Part shown: positions 1-8,692 of the stretch, in pieces
Numbering within the stretch: position 1 is the first letter of the stretch
Layout of the letters: every line of letters starts with the position of its first letter
From: Affinundibacterium macrobrachii
Lineage (GTDB): Bacteria > Pseudomonadota > Gammaproteobacteria > Burkholderiales > Burkholderiaceae_D
NCBI RefSeq assembly: GCF_014652415.1
Contig: NZ_BMYT01000001.1
Span: 310,001 to 374,000, forward strand
DNA length: 64,000 nt
Direction: 5' to 3'
Position numbers and translations under genes: made by a program
The notes under the pieces: generated by a model
Databases searched by the model: none
What the model saw: the letters and a program-made list of their open reading frames with translations, nothing else
What the model was told of the DNA's origin: nothing

Positions 1-327
1 TTTTGCATCCATTACCGGCAAATAACGTGAATGTTTTTCTAGCATCATACGACGTACTTCATTCACTTCGGTCTCTGGTGTTACCGTCATTGGATGGTCA
101 TCCATATATTTGCGTACTGTACCGTCGCCGAGTGCACCACCATTTTTATGGACAGCACGTATCACTTCACGAAAGGTCAACATTCCAACCAGATCACCGA
201 ACTCCATGACGATCAAAGAGCCGATGTCTTTTTCTTCCATAAAGCTCACCGCTTCTTTCATCGGTGTATCAGGCGTAATGGTAAAGAGAATATTTCCCTT
301 CACTTGCAGAATTTCAGAAACTTTCAT
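1..327 (-). CDS. CBS-domain protein (3' end outside window)
   Basis: The reading frame is open from an ATG at 327 to the left edge of the window, giving 109 visible residues that begin MKVSEILQVKG. An AGGA Shine-Dalgarno sequence lies just upstream. The visible part covers one complete CBS repeat (about residues 8-60, including DIGSLIVMEFGDLVGMLT) and the start of a second (about 70-109, with HPMTVTPETEVNEV). Tandem CBS pairs usually bind adenosine nucleotides and act as small regulatory proteins in the cytoplasm. Stand-alone CBS-pair proteins of about 145 residues are common in Burkholderiales, so roughly 35 residues are probably missing. It is divergent from metY. Substrate and partner are not visible. 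Confidence 0.85.
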   Translation of the reverse strand, partial: MKVSEILQVKGNILFTITPDTPMKEAVSFMEEKDIGSLIVMEFGDLVGMLTFREVIRAVHKNGGALGDGTVRKYMDDHPMTVTPETEVNEVRRMMLEKHSRYLPVMDAK

Positions 328-586
328 TTTATTCCTCCGATCTGGTAATGCATTACGGCCAATATGCTGTCAAACACTCAAGACTCAGCCTACTTGTCTT
401 TGCTTTCTTTCATCTAATGTATCGCAAGCACCCAGAAAAATCTAGTGATAAAGAACAAGTATTTTTGATTTATTGCAAGATGTTACGGGATCTGTGGTTT
501 GAAGAAATTGAAAGCGAAGTCAAGTCTTTTCAAAAACTTGCCAAGTGCGTAGGATGTCGGCATCCAATTAGGGAGAATACCAGTTT

Positions 587-1897
587 ATGAGCGGTCCAAA
601 ATACCCAGGCTTTGACACCATGTCATTGCATGCCGGCGCCGTAGCCGATCCAGCTACCGGTGCACGTGCCACCCCCATTTATTTCACATCCTCATTTGAA
701 TTCAAAGATTCTGATCACGCGGCCTCTTTATTCAATATGGAGCGCGCTGGCCATGTTTACAGCCGTATCACCAATCCGACCAATGCTGTCTTAGAAGAGC
801 GCATGGCTGCACTCGAAGGCGGTGTCGCTGGAATCGCGGTTGCCAGTGGGCAAGCTGCATTGCATCTTGGACTCTCCACGATCGCCGGTGCTGGCTCGCA
901 CATCGTCGCATCACGTGCGCTATATGGTGGTACGCATAATTTGTTGGCTTACACCATGAAACGTTTTGGGATAGAGACGACTTTCGTTGATCCACGCGAT
1001 CTTGATGCTTGGCGAAATGCGATACGCCCGAATACCAAAGTTTTGTTCGGCGAGACTTTAGGCAATCCCGGTTTGGATGTTTTCAATATTCCCGCTATCG
1101 CAGAAATCGCACATGAACATTATTTGCCATTGATGTTGGATTCGACTTTTACTACACCTTACTTGTTGCGCCCGTTTGAACATGGGGCGGATTTGGTCTA
1201 TCACTCTGCTACCAAATTTTTATGTGGACATGGCACTGCAATAGGCGGTGTACTAGTCGATGGCGGCACCTTTGACTGGCAAGCAGCTTATGAAAAAACA
1301 GGTCGCTTCGCTGAGTTGTGCGAGCCTTATGAGGGTTTTCATGGCATGGTATTTAGTGAAGAATCGACCGTTGGCGCATTTTCATTACGTGCCCGCCGTG
1401 AAGGTCTGCGCGACTTTGGTGCCTGCATGAGTCCACACAATGCCTTCGCGATTTTGCAAGGTATAGAAACGCTGGGATTGCGTATGGATAGGCACGTTGC
1501 TAATGCACGCAAGGTGGTTGAATTCTTATCTTCTCATGCTGCGGTCGAGAGCATCGCATTTCCCGAACTGGAATCCCATCCCGATTATGAACTCGCCAAA
1601 ACTATGCTGCCTAAAGGTTGTGGCTCAGTCTTTAGTTTCAATATCAAAGGCGATCGTGCTGCGGGTCAACGCTTTGTCGAGTCTTTGAAAGTCTTCTCTC
1701 ATCTCGCCAACGTGGGTGATGCCAAATCTTTGGTGATTCATCCAGCTTCCACCACACACTTCCGCGTACCCGCCGAGCAATTGGCTGCATCTGGCATTAG
1801 CGAAGGCACGATCCGTCTTTCTGTCGGATTAGAAAATGTCGATGATCTGATAGAAGATCTCACGCGTGGTTTAAAAATGGCACAGAAAGGCAAATAA
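587..1897 (+). CDS. metY: O-acetylhomoserine aminocarboxypropyltransferase (sulfhydrylase)
   Basis: This is a PLP enzyme of the Cys/Met metabolism family (436 residues). It would make homocysteine from O-acetylhomoserine and sulfide in methionine synthesis. The N-terminal signature (DTMSLHAGAVADPATGARA) and the length favour MetY over the shorter MetZ (about 400 residues). The PLP-binding Lys is K210 in the HSATKFLCGHG motif, and SGQAA near residue 87 is the phosphate-binding region. The ATG at 587 follows GGGAG with an 11-nt spacer. A small hairpin (GGATG/CATCC, 552-565) sits just before it. The alpha/beta hydrolase gene starts one base after the stop, so the two are probably co-transcribed. 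O-succinylhomoserine as substrate cannot be excluded. Confidence 0.87.
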   Translation: MSGPKYPGFDTMSLHAGAVADPATGARATPIYFTSSFEFKDSDHAASLFNMERAGHVYSRITNPTNAVLEERMAALEGGVAGIAVASGQAALHLGLSTIAGAGSHIVASRALYGGTHNLLAYTMKRFGIETTFVDPRDLDAWRNAIRPNTKVLFGETLGNPGLDVFNIPAIAEIAHEHYLPLMLDSTFTTPYLLRPFEHGADLVYHSATKFLCGHGTAIGGVLVDGGTFDWQAAYEKTGRFAELCEPYEGFHGMVFSEESTVGAFSLRARREGLRDFGACMSPHNAFAILQGIETLGLRMDRHVANARKVVEFLSSHAAVESIAFPELESHPDYELAKTMLPKGCGSVFSFNIKGDRAAGQRFVESLKVFSHLANVGDAKSLVIHPASTTHFRVPAEQLAASGISEGTIRLSVGLENVDDLIEDLTRGLKMAQKGK

Positions 1898-1898
1898 G

Positions 1899-2705
1899 AT
1901 GCATCTGACGATACAGAATAAAGAAGTCTATGCGTACACAGGTGGCAAAGCCTTCAATCCGAATTTACCAACCATCATCTTGGTGCATGGCGCTCAAAAC
2001 GATCACTCAGTTTGGGCAATGCAATCGCGCTATTTAGCTCACCACGGTTTTAGTGTGCTGGCGATTGATCTACCAGGTCATGGCCGCAGTGCCGGGCCAG
2101 CATTAAGCAGTGTGGAAAAACTGGCGAGTTGGTTATTAGAATTGATCGAGCTCAGTGGCGTCCAACAAGCCTATGTGGCTGGTCACAGCATGGGCTCATT
2201 AATTGCTTTGGAAGCCGCCAGCATGGCGCCGGAACGCATACAAAAACTCGCTCTGCTTGGTACCGCGTTTCCGATGAAGGTGTCGGATGCCTTATTGTTT
2301 TCAGCGCAGCATGATGAGCAATCAGCGATTGATATGGTGAATATTTTTTCCCATAGCAGCAATACACATAAGCCGTCTTGCCCTGGTCCTGGCTTCTCGG
2401 TGATGAATAGCAGTATGCGCTTAATGCAAAGAATCTCTGCAATCAATCCTGCGCAAGTTTTTTTCAATGACTTCACTGCTTGCAATACTTATTTGAACGG
2501 TGAAGAAGCGGCGAAAAAAGTGCAATGCCCGACACTATTTTTATTAGCACGTCAGGACATGATGACACCTGTCAAAGCCAGTGCTTTGCTATCGAATGCA
2601 ATTAGCAATAAGCAAATTCACATCATTGAAAACTGTGGACATTCGATGATGAGTGAACAGGCTGATGCGGTGTTGGATGCGTTGTTTGGGTTTATGAAAA
2701 ACTGA
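1899..2705 (+). CDS. alpha/beta hydrolase
   Basis: This is a 268-residue alpha/beta-hydrolase-fold protein. The oxyanion-hole region is LVHGAQNDHSVW (about residues 29-40). The nucleophile elbow is GHSMG with Ser97. A likely acid is Asp in ARQDMMTP near residue 219, and the catalytic His is in NCGHSMM near residue 245, so the triad appears complete. It is cytosolic, with no signal peptide. The start lies one base after the metY stop (TAA G ATG), so translational coupling is likely. The sequence resembles small esterases and hydrolases of the MhpC/BioH type, but the substrate cannot be read from it. A link to methionine metabolism rests only on position. Confidence 0.85.
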   Translation: MHLTIQNKEVYAYTGGKAFNPNLPTIILVHGAQNDHSVWAMQSRYLAHHGFSVLAIDLPGHGRSAGPALSSVEKLASWLLELIELSGVQQAYVAGHSMGSLIALEAASMAPERIQKLALLGTAFPMKVSDALLFSAQHDEQSAIDMVNIFSHSSNTHKPSCPGPGFSVMNSSMRLMQRISAINPAQVFFNDFTACNTYLNGEEAAKKVQCPTLFLLARQDMMTPVKASALLSNAISNKQIHIIENCGHSMMSEQADAVLDALFGFMKN

Positions 2706-2719
2706 GCTGATTCTTAGCA

Positions 2720-3112
2720 ATGCATCCCAAAATGCTAACATTACCGCTTAATAAATTTGATGTGGAAACTGCGACCACGATTGCCAAAGCAGATTGGCCG
2801 AAGATTGAGCCAATCGCGCTTCAATTGCTCGATTGGCTACAAGACGCTAATTGGCCCGTTGCCGTAGTTTTAGCACCTGCATTGGCAAATATTGGCGCAC
2901 CAATCGCTCCCTATATTAAACAAATACTTCAATCTGACGATGCCACTTGGAAGTACAACTTAATACAACAACTTGTTGCAAGGTCAGCGGAACTGACGCA
3001 CACGCTTAAATCAGACCTTGAGCGCATCGCCCAAAATCCAACTTTTGCAGAACACTCTGAAGAAGTTGATTGTGTCGCTTTTCATGCTTTGTCTAATTTG
3101 AATATGGAATAA
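2720..3112 (+). CDS. DUF5071-like protein
   Basis: This is a 130-residue protein with no signal peptide or membrane segment. The core (LLDWLQDANWPVA ... APYIKQILQSDDATWKYNLI) matches my memory of the DUF5071 family, small alpha-helical proteins often found as orphan cytosolic or immunity-like genes. The function is unknown. It starts 14 bp after the hydrolase stop, on the same strand, so it is probably the last gene of the metY transcript. A second Met at residue 5 (2732) could be the true start, since neither has a strong Shine-Dalgarno sequence. The gene converges on the minus-strand DUF4407-like gene with only 19 bp between them. Confidence 0.65.
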   Translation: MHPKMLTLPLNKFDVETATTIAKADWPKIEPIALQLLDWLQDANWPVAVVLAPALANIGAPIAPYIKQILQSDDATWKYNLIQQLVARSAELTHTLKSDLERIAQNPTFAEHSEEVDCVAFHALSNLNME

Positions 3113-3131
3113 CAATTAGGAAGATCGATCA

Positions 3132-4673
3132 TTACAAAGCCTTAGCTACTGATCGCCGCATACCCGATAAGCTATCCAATATCTTAGCAATTGTTTCTTG
3201 CACCATATTTTCTATCCTCGGATCAACACCGCCCGCATTCAACACCATCGAGTTATTTTTCAACTGCTGAATGGCGTCTAACTGCGACAAATGCAATTTC
3301 AATGCCTCGACACTCAAACACAATCCCATATCGAGTTCACTTAACTCGCGATGTAGCTGTGTTTCCAACTCTTGCTCCAATCGCAAACGTGCTTGCGCCA
3401 TTTGCCCATCATCTTCCAACCAAACTGCTTGCTCACCTTTCGCCTGCATGCTGGCTTGTAATCGCTGAGTCGCAATTTGTTCCTGTTGGGTTTGTAACTG
3501 CGCGCTGATTTGGTCTTGCGCTGCGACTTCCATGCTATTGAGTCGCAGATCCACATCGGTGGTTGACGTAAACTTCACCAGAATCGCGACCATTTCTATC
3601 GCAAAAAACCAAGTTAGCCACCAAATCAATTGAAAGCGGCGATTAGCATCATTTCGGACTAAATCTGCCACTGCTGCAAAGTCAGCAGCGAAGCCAGATT
3701 GTGCGGCGAGTGTAATTTTTTTCTCTTGTGATTCGCTGAGCGACAATTCTTTTTGCTTAGCTTCTGCGATGTGACCTTGCACTTGTTTTTGCTCGTTAAG
3801 CAGTACTTTCTTTTCTGCGTTTTTTTGCAGTTTCCATTCCAATAGTTTACTCATCACAAGGCTATCAGCATTTTGGCATGGTGCTTTTGCAGCATTTAGT
3901 TTTTGATTTAATGCATCGATTTTTGCGTCCAATAAAGCGTCGGGCGCAGCCACACTTGCAGCCGCGTTTTTCTGCAACATTAAAGGTCGCAATTGACGTT
4001 GTATAGCAAGATCATTTTTCGCAAATGTTTGCCAACACAGTTTGGCACGTTGTCGATATGCAGCCAAATCGGGTGGCTCGCTAGCAAGTGCTACATCGAC
4101 TTGTTTAATCGCGCCTTCTACCCTTGTTGCATCTTGACGCAAAGCCGGCAACCCAACCGCAAGTTGGGCTGACTGCACATTATCAATCAAACGAGTGCGC
4201 GCCATCTCGCCGACTTTGACATCTATCTCGGCGCGATTACTTTCGACAAAAAACGGATACACCATGGTCGATGCCGATAACAAGGCTAACAAGCCGCGCC
4301 AACTTAAACCAAATAGTTTCTTCCACCACGCTGCGTCTGCGCGAATACTAATCAGCATCTGCCGTTCTAAACACCATTGGAATACCGCCCAAATCATTCC
4401 TGCCGTAACCGCACCCCAAGCAGAAATAGTACTCATGGTCGCAAGCATGTGTCCCATGCCATAACCAGAAAAGAGCGCGAAGAAGATGACTAAGGAACCA
4501 ATCCCATAATATTTATGACGCCCTCGCATAAAACGATAAACGCCTTGTTGATCGCGCTCTTCTAACACCTCTACAGGAACCGCCGCTGATAAGGCGAGAA
4601 AACTCAGGGCGGCACGTCGCCACTGCCCACTGCCGCTGTGAGATGCGGGGACAGAATTCACTGAAGCATGCAT
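3132..4673 (-). CDS. DUF4407-like membrane protein with coiled coils
   Basis: The protein has 513 residues from the ATG at 4673. This start is preferred over the GTG at 4679 because GAGG lies 5 nt upstream of it and overlaps the response-regulator stop. Three hydrophobic segments occur around residues 55-75, 83-103 and 122-142. A long charged stretch with heptad character follows (about 150-345, rich in Lys, Gln, Ala and Leu). A fourth membrane segment (FQLIWWLTWFFAIEMVAILV) and a second charged helical domain complete it. This layout resembles the DUF4407 family, whose function is unknown. The gap to the LytTR regulator gene is only 7 bp, so the three genes 6712-3132 form an operon. It may be a sensor partner or an output of that system. 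Confidence 0.7.
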   Translation of the reverse strand: MHASVNSVPASHSGSGQWRRAALSFLALSAAVPVEVLEERDQQGVYRFMRGRHKYYGIGSLVIFFALFSGYGMGHMLATMSTISAWGAVTAGMIWAVFQWCLERQMLISIRADAAWWKKLFGLSWRGLLALLSASTMVYPFFVESNRAEIDVKVGEMARTRLIDNVQSAQLAVGLPALRQDATRVEGAIKQVDVALASEPPDLAAYRQRAKLCWQTFAKNDLAIQRQLRPLMLQKNAAASVAAPDALLDAKIDALNQKLNAAKAPCQNADSLVMSKLLEWKLQKNAEKKVLLNEQKQVQGHIAEAKQKELSLSESQEKKITLAAQSGFAADFAAVADLVRNDANRRFQLIWWLTWFFAIEMVAILVKFTSTTDVDLRLNSMEVAAQDQISAQLQTQQEQIATQRLQASMQAKGEQAVWLEDDGQMAQARLRLEQELETQLHRELSELDMGLCLSVEALKLHLSQLDAIQQLKNNSMVLNAGGVDPRIENMVQETIAKILDSLSGMRRSVAKAL

Positions 4674-4680
4674 AGTCACC

Positions 4681-5466
4681 TCACATATTACGGAATAAAA
4701 CCATGAAGGGCTGACTGACGGTGAGCGTCTCTGGTCGTGCTTTTAGCTTGACGATCCCTTTGCCCGTATCATCGCGCGCAATAGAAGAAATAGCTTTTAA
4801 ATTGACGATAGTGGAACGATGAATTTGTTTAAAAATATTCGCGTCGAGTAATTCGAGTAATTCGCGTATAGGTTTGCGCAACAAAGATTCGCCTTCGGCA
4901 GTCATGACAACCGTGTATTTATTATCGGCTTTAAAATAAGCCACATCATCAACCATAATCAGTTTGGTTTCTGCGCCGGAGCTAGCGGTCAGCCATACCA
5001 AAGGTTCATTTTTTTGTGTGCTTTGAAATGCAGCTTGCAAACTCTTACTGCCGCCAAGATTTAGTTGTTGCAATAGCGTTGCTACTGCATTCAAATCTTT
5101 CATCGCACGAGTTTGTAGTCTTTGCACAGTGGCGGATAAACGATCATAAGTGACCGGCTTCAATAGATAATCAACCGCACCTTTATCAAACGCATCAATC
5201 GCATACTGGTCATACGCAGTGACAAATACAATCTGCGTATGTGGACTACTTAGCTTCATGGCCTCTGCGATTTCTATACCAGTTAATCCAGGCATTCGAA
5301 TATCTAAGAAGGCGACATCAGGTTGATTCTCAACGATAGCCTCTAGCGCGCTAGCGCCATCATCACACGCAGCGACTATTTCCAAATTAGGCCAAGCTTT
5401 ATTCAACTGTTCAAGCAAAGCCTCACGTAATAGACTTTCGTCTTCAGCAACGACACATTTAGGCAT
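4681..5466 (-). CDS. LytTR-family response regulator
   Basis: This is a 261-residue two-component regulator. The N-terminal receiver domain has acidic residues in AEDES, phospho-acceptor Asp in FLDIRMPGLTG (about residue 55), a conserved Thr in FVTAYD and Lys in LLKPVTYD. The C-terminal LytTR DNA-binding domain (about residues 150-261) includes the characteristic FKADNKYTVV and IHRSTIVNL segments. The ATG overlaps the last 8 bases of the sensor kinase gene, and a GGAG Shine-Dalgarno lies inside that gene. It is of the AlgR/LytR/YehT type. The target genes are unknown; the downstream DUF4407-like gene and the operon's own promoter region are the obvious candidates. Confidence 0.92.
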   Translation of the reverse strand: MPKCVVAEDESLLREALLEQLNKAWPNLEIVAACDDGASALEAIVENQPDVAFLDIRMPGLTGIEIAEAMKLSSPHTQIVFVTAYDQYAIDAFDKGAVDYLLKPVTYDRLSATVQRLQTRAMKDLNAVATLLQQLNLGGSKSLQAAFQSTQKNEPLVWLTASSGAETKLIMVDDVAYFKADNKYTVVMTAEGESLLRKPIRELLELLDANIFKQIHRSTIVNLKAISSIARDDTGKGIVKLKARPETLTVSQPFMVLFRNM

Positions 5467-6712
5467 TTTGTTCTCCTTGCAGAAAACTAGTCGGCACTGT
5501 AATCGTTGCCGCTACACCGCTAGGAAAATTCGCTACGATGTGAAAATTAGCATTATTGCCGTAAGCCAAACGCAGACGTTCTCGCACATTTCTTAATCCA
5601 ATACCCGTTCCCGCACCTTCTGCGCTAAAGCCACGTCCGTCATCGGCGATCGTCACCGCTACATTATTTTCATGCGCACGCGCTAAAATCCAAATCGTGC
5701 CACCACCGGTCTTTGGTTCCAAACCATGCTTAATCGCATTTTCAACCAGGGTTTGCATCATCATGGTGGGAAACAAAACTGGCTTTAAATACTCTGGCAC
5801 TTCAATTTGAAAATTAAGGCGTGATCCCATACGTATTTTCATAATATCGAGATAGGCTTTAGCTCGCTCCAATTCTGCCCCAATCGTGGATGGCGCATCT
5901 TCTGTCTTGGGCAATGAATGCCGCAAGTAAGTGATTAAATTTCCAAGCATCACATCCGCGCTGGCTGGATCAGAGCGCGTTAGTAGTTGCGCACTGGCGA
6001 GCGTGTTGTACAGAAAATGGGGTTCCACTTGCGCGTGTAGCAAATTCAGTTTGGCGACGGTTAATTCTTTCTCCGTCACAGTTTGTTGCGCACTCGCTTT
6101 TTCTTGTTTACGACTATCTGCAATGCGGCGTGAAATTGCACGACCCAAGGCCTCGGCATTTTCTAAATTGGTACCATTATCAACTAAGAACCAATCTGTC
6201 CATGCAGCACGATCAGGCTCACAGATTAAGGTGACGCTACAGGTTTCCGAACCTGGTGAAACCGTCGCCAGAATTTGATTGTTACCGCTTTCCAGCCATT
6301 GAAATAGTTTTGTTTCGCTTAAAAAATCATTATGATAAGGATGAATGCGTTTGATTTTTGCGCGCAATTGCAAACTATCTGCAGCACTTTCAACGCGCTC
6401 CGCACCAGGTAACTCTTTGATTGCCGCTTCAATTAATGCGAATGCCGCGTTCGCATCCAAAGGAATTTCTATTTGCCGACGCTGACGGTTAGACAGTGTT
6501 GCAGCATTGACGTCCATCGTGATTAAACGCACACGTCTTATATGAGAAAACGCGCCTATCATCGCAAAAAAACCTGCGCCTAGCGGCAAGATTTCAATCC
6601 CATTCACATGACCTACGCGAAAGATCACCTCAGTTAAGGTTACCAAAATGATGAGGACTGCCATTCCCCAACCAAAAGCGATACGGGCGATAAAGAAAAG
6701 ACTGGTTAACAT
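5459..6712 (-). CDS. LytS/AlgZ-type sensor histidine kinase
   Basis: This 417-residue membrane kinase pairs with the overlapping LytTR regulator. Two N-terminal transmembrane helices lie at about residues 10-30 and 40-58. A poorly conserved linker of about 140 residues contains no named sensor domain that I recognise. The His_kinase family region follows, with phospho-acceptor His in QVEPHFLYNTLA, an N box in LVENAIKHGLEP and a G box in DDGRGFSAEGAGTGIGLRN. The PHFLYNTLN-like motif is diagnostic of the LytS/YehU/AlgZ class. The gene is divergent from the metallo-beta-lactamase-fold gene at 6930; the 217-bp gap presumably holds both promoters. Confidence 0.92.
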   Translation of the reverse strand: MLTSLFFIARIAFGWGMAVLIILVTLTEVIFRVGHVNGIEILPLGAGFFAMIGAFSHIRRVRLITMDVNAATLSNRQRRQIEIPLDANAAFALIEAAIKELPGAERVESAADSLQLRAKIKRIHPYHNDFLSETKLFQWLESGNNQILATVSPGSETCSVTLICEPDRAAWTDWFLVDNGTNLENAEALGRAISRRIADSRKQEKASAQQTVTEKELTVAKLNLLHAQVEPHFLYNTLASAQLLTRSDPASADVMLGNLITYLRHSLPKTEDAPSTIGAELERAKAYLDIMKIRMGSRLNFQIEVPEYLKPVLFPTMMMQTLVENAIKHGLEPKTGGGTIWILARAHENNVAVTIADDGRGFSAEGAGTGIGLRNVRERLRLAYGNNANFHIVANFPSGVAATITVPTSFLQGEQNA

Positions 6713-6929
6713 TGTATTCTCCGTAGATTAGATGCTGGCAAGCTTAAGCAAACATCCAATAAAGATCGCGTATTATCCGATGAAAGACAAAAAATAGAGA
6801 TAAAACCCCGATTTAAAGACGTAAAAAAGTTCAACGACCACAAAGCTGCTAGATAGTTTGTCAGCGATCTAATACATAGATAAACTAAGCCCCATCTTTT
6901 ATCCAAGTCGACCAATTATCCTTTGCGCT

Positions 6930-7883
6930 ATGAACTCCTCTCGCCGTCATTTTTTGCAGCAAGCCGCTATCGCCACAAGTGCAACGCTACTCGCCTCCCC
7001 TTCATTAGCAACACAGAAAAAAGGAATGCGACTGATCTTACTCGGTACCGCGGGAGGTCCCACTCCAAAGAAAAATCGTGCAGCGCCGGCGCAAATGATA
7101 CTGATCAATAACGAGGCATACATTATTGATTGCGGCAATGGCGTTGCACAGCAAATCGTCAAAGCTGGCGTGAAATTATCAACCGTACGCCATGTCTTTT
7201 TAACTCACCACCATTCCGACCACAATGCCGATTATGGCAATCTAATGTTGTTAGCATGGGCAGCGGATTTGAATCATCGCATTGATACTTACGGACCAGC
7301 TCCGATCAAACGCATGACTCAGCAATTTTTAGCCTTGAACGATTTTGATATTCAAACTCGCATACATGATGAAGGTCGTCGTCCACTCAAGTCGATGATA
7401 GTTCCTCACGAAATTTCACATCAACTAAAGCATAATGGGCTTGTTCTACAAAATGCGCAGATCAAAGTCACCGCGACGCAAGTCGTACATCCACCAATTA
7501 AGTCTGCGTTAGCTTATCGCTTTGAGCATGCAGGAAAATCTATCGTGATTTCTGGTGATACGACTTACTCAGAAAATCTAGTCCAGCTAGCAAAAGATGC
7601 CGACGTGCTGGTACATGAAATCATGCACACACCCGCCTTGGATCCATTACTCGCAACCGAACCGAATGCGACGCGACTAAAAGAACATTTACTCGCGAGT
7701 CATAGCACGGCGGAACAAGTCGGACGAGTGGCAAGCGAGGCCAAGGTCAAAAAGCTCGTGCTATCGCATTTTGTACCTGGCGGCTATCCTTATCTAGAAG
7801 ATAGCGTTTGGCTGAACGCGGTACGTCCTTATTTTGACGGAGAAATTATCGTAGGCAGTGATTTGATGGAAATCGCGGTGTAG
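6930..7883 (+). CDS. Tat-exported MBL-fold metallohydrolase
   Basis: This is a 317-residue metallo-beta-lactamase-fold protein. The N-terminus (NSSRRHFLQQAAIATSATLL) is a twin-arginine signal with an SRRxFL core, so the protein is probably exported folded to the periplasm. The metal-binding HxHxDH-type motif is HHHSDH at residues 93-98. Further ligands are probably the Asp in SGDTTYS and the His in LSHFVPG. The overall pattern resembles RNase Z/arylsulfatase-like MBL hydrolases, several of which carry Tat signals in Proteobacteria. The substrate is unknown. It is divergent from the two-component operon and stands alone downstream. Confidence 0.87.
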   Translation: MNSSRRHFLQQAAIATSATLLASPSLATQKKGMRLILLGTAGGPTPKKNRAAPAQMILINNEAYIIDCGNGVAQQIVKAGVKLSTVRHVFLTHHHSDHNADYGNLMLLAWAADLNHRIDTYGPAPIKRMTQQFLALNDFDIQTRIHDEGRRPLKSMIVPHEISHQLKHNGLVLQNAQIKVTATQVVHPPIKSALAYRFEHAGKSIVISGDTTYSENLVQLAKDADVLVHEIMHTPALDPLLATEPNATRLKEHLLASHSTAEQVGRVASEAKVKKLVLSHFVPGGYPYLEDSVWLNAVRPYFDGEIIVGSDLMEIAV

Positions 7884-7978
7884 AGCTTGACTGAAACTTT
7901 GCTTGATTCGACTTTGACATTTTAACTGCGCTCATACAAAAATATCTACGTGAAGTGAATGCTTTGTGATTAGCAAAC

Positions 7979-8677
7979 TTACTTACGCTCTTTTGCTTTT
8001 TCCTGCATCAACTCTTGCAAAAAACTCGCGATATCGCGACGTTCCGATTCGACTGCAAAATCATAAGCAGTCCAGCCCAACATATTTTTAAGCGAAATAT
8101 CTGCGCCTTCGGCAATCAAAAACTTCACGACATTCATTTCACCACGACGCGCCGCAAGCATCAATGGTGTGGTCTTATTGGGCGTTTCTGCATCGATGTA
8201 GGCGAAACGGGCAATTAGCATTTCAACGATGTCGAGTCGCCCGACTACAGCGGCATAATGTAATGCAGTCCAACCAGTTTGATTCACTTGCGCTCCTGCT
8301 TCAATTAAGCGTTGTACAGTTTCTTTTTGCTCTAGATAGGCGGCCAACATGATGGCCGTGTCGCCATTTTTTGCTCGTTGATCGAGTTGAATTTTCGGAT
8401 GCGTTAGTAAGTAGTCAAACACTTTTTGCGATTGTTCTCGCACACTGATCATCAACAAAGTTTCGCCGCGATCACGCTCTGCCAAATTCACATCACCATC
8501 GTGCTCAGCAAATTGTTTGATCGTACGCAGGTCATCAAATCTTGCTGCGCGAATGATCTTATCTGCCCCAGAAGATGATGATTGCGCCCAGATGACAGGA
8601 GAAAAAAGAAACAAAACAAACCAAATAGTCAATCGACTACATTGACGAAACTGGCTAGTTAGTTGAAATTGACACAT
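7979..8677 (-). CDS. ankyrin-repeat protein with signal peptide
   Basis: The 232-residue protein begins with a hydrophobic signal segment (about residues 12-31, WFVLFLFSPVIWAQ) with probable cleavage after AQS or WAQ. About four to five ankyrin repeats follow, seen in GETLLMISVREQ, NGDTAIMLAAYL, GWTALHYAAVVGRLDIVEML, TTPLMLAARRGEMNVVKFL and GWTAYDFAVESERRD. The C-terminus is charged (LMQEKAKERK). Periplasmic ankyrin proteins of this size are common in Burkholderiales and are thought to mediate protein-protein contacts; no partner is evident. It lies 15 bp downstream of tatD on the same strand, so the two genes are probably one transcript. Confidence 0.87.
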   Translation of the reverse strand: MCQFQLTSQFRQCSRLTIWFVLFLFSPVIWAQSSSSGADKIIRAARFDDLRTIKQFAEHDGDVNLAERDRGETLLMISVREQSQKVFDYLLTHPKIQLDQRAKNGDTAIMLAAYLEQKETVQRLIEAGAQVNQTGWTALHYAAVVGRLDIVEMLIARFAYIDAETPNKTTPLMLAARRGEMNVVKFLIAEGADISLKNMLGWTAYDFAVESERRDIASFLQELMQEKAKERK

Positions 8678-8692
8678 GAAATTTCACGCTCC

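Noticed and set aside
328..586. Possible SAM or SAH riboswitch upstream of metY
   Set aside because: The region has only one 5-bp hairpin (GGATG/CATCC) and none of the conserved stems or pseudoknot sequences that I know for those riboswitches.
348..590. 80-residue plus-strand ORF ending in an ATGA overlap with metY
   Set aside because: It matches no family I know, has no clear Shine-Dalgarno, and contains the metY ribosome-binding region. The overlap is probably chance.
6706..6915. 69-residue minus-strand ORF upstream of the sensor kinase
   Set aside because: It overlaps the kinase start, shows no family features and lies in the promoter region.
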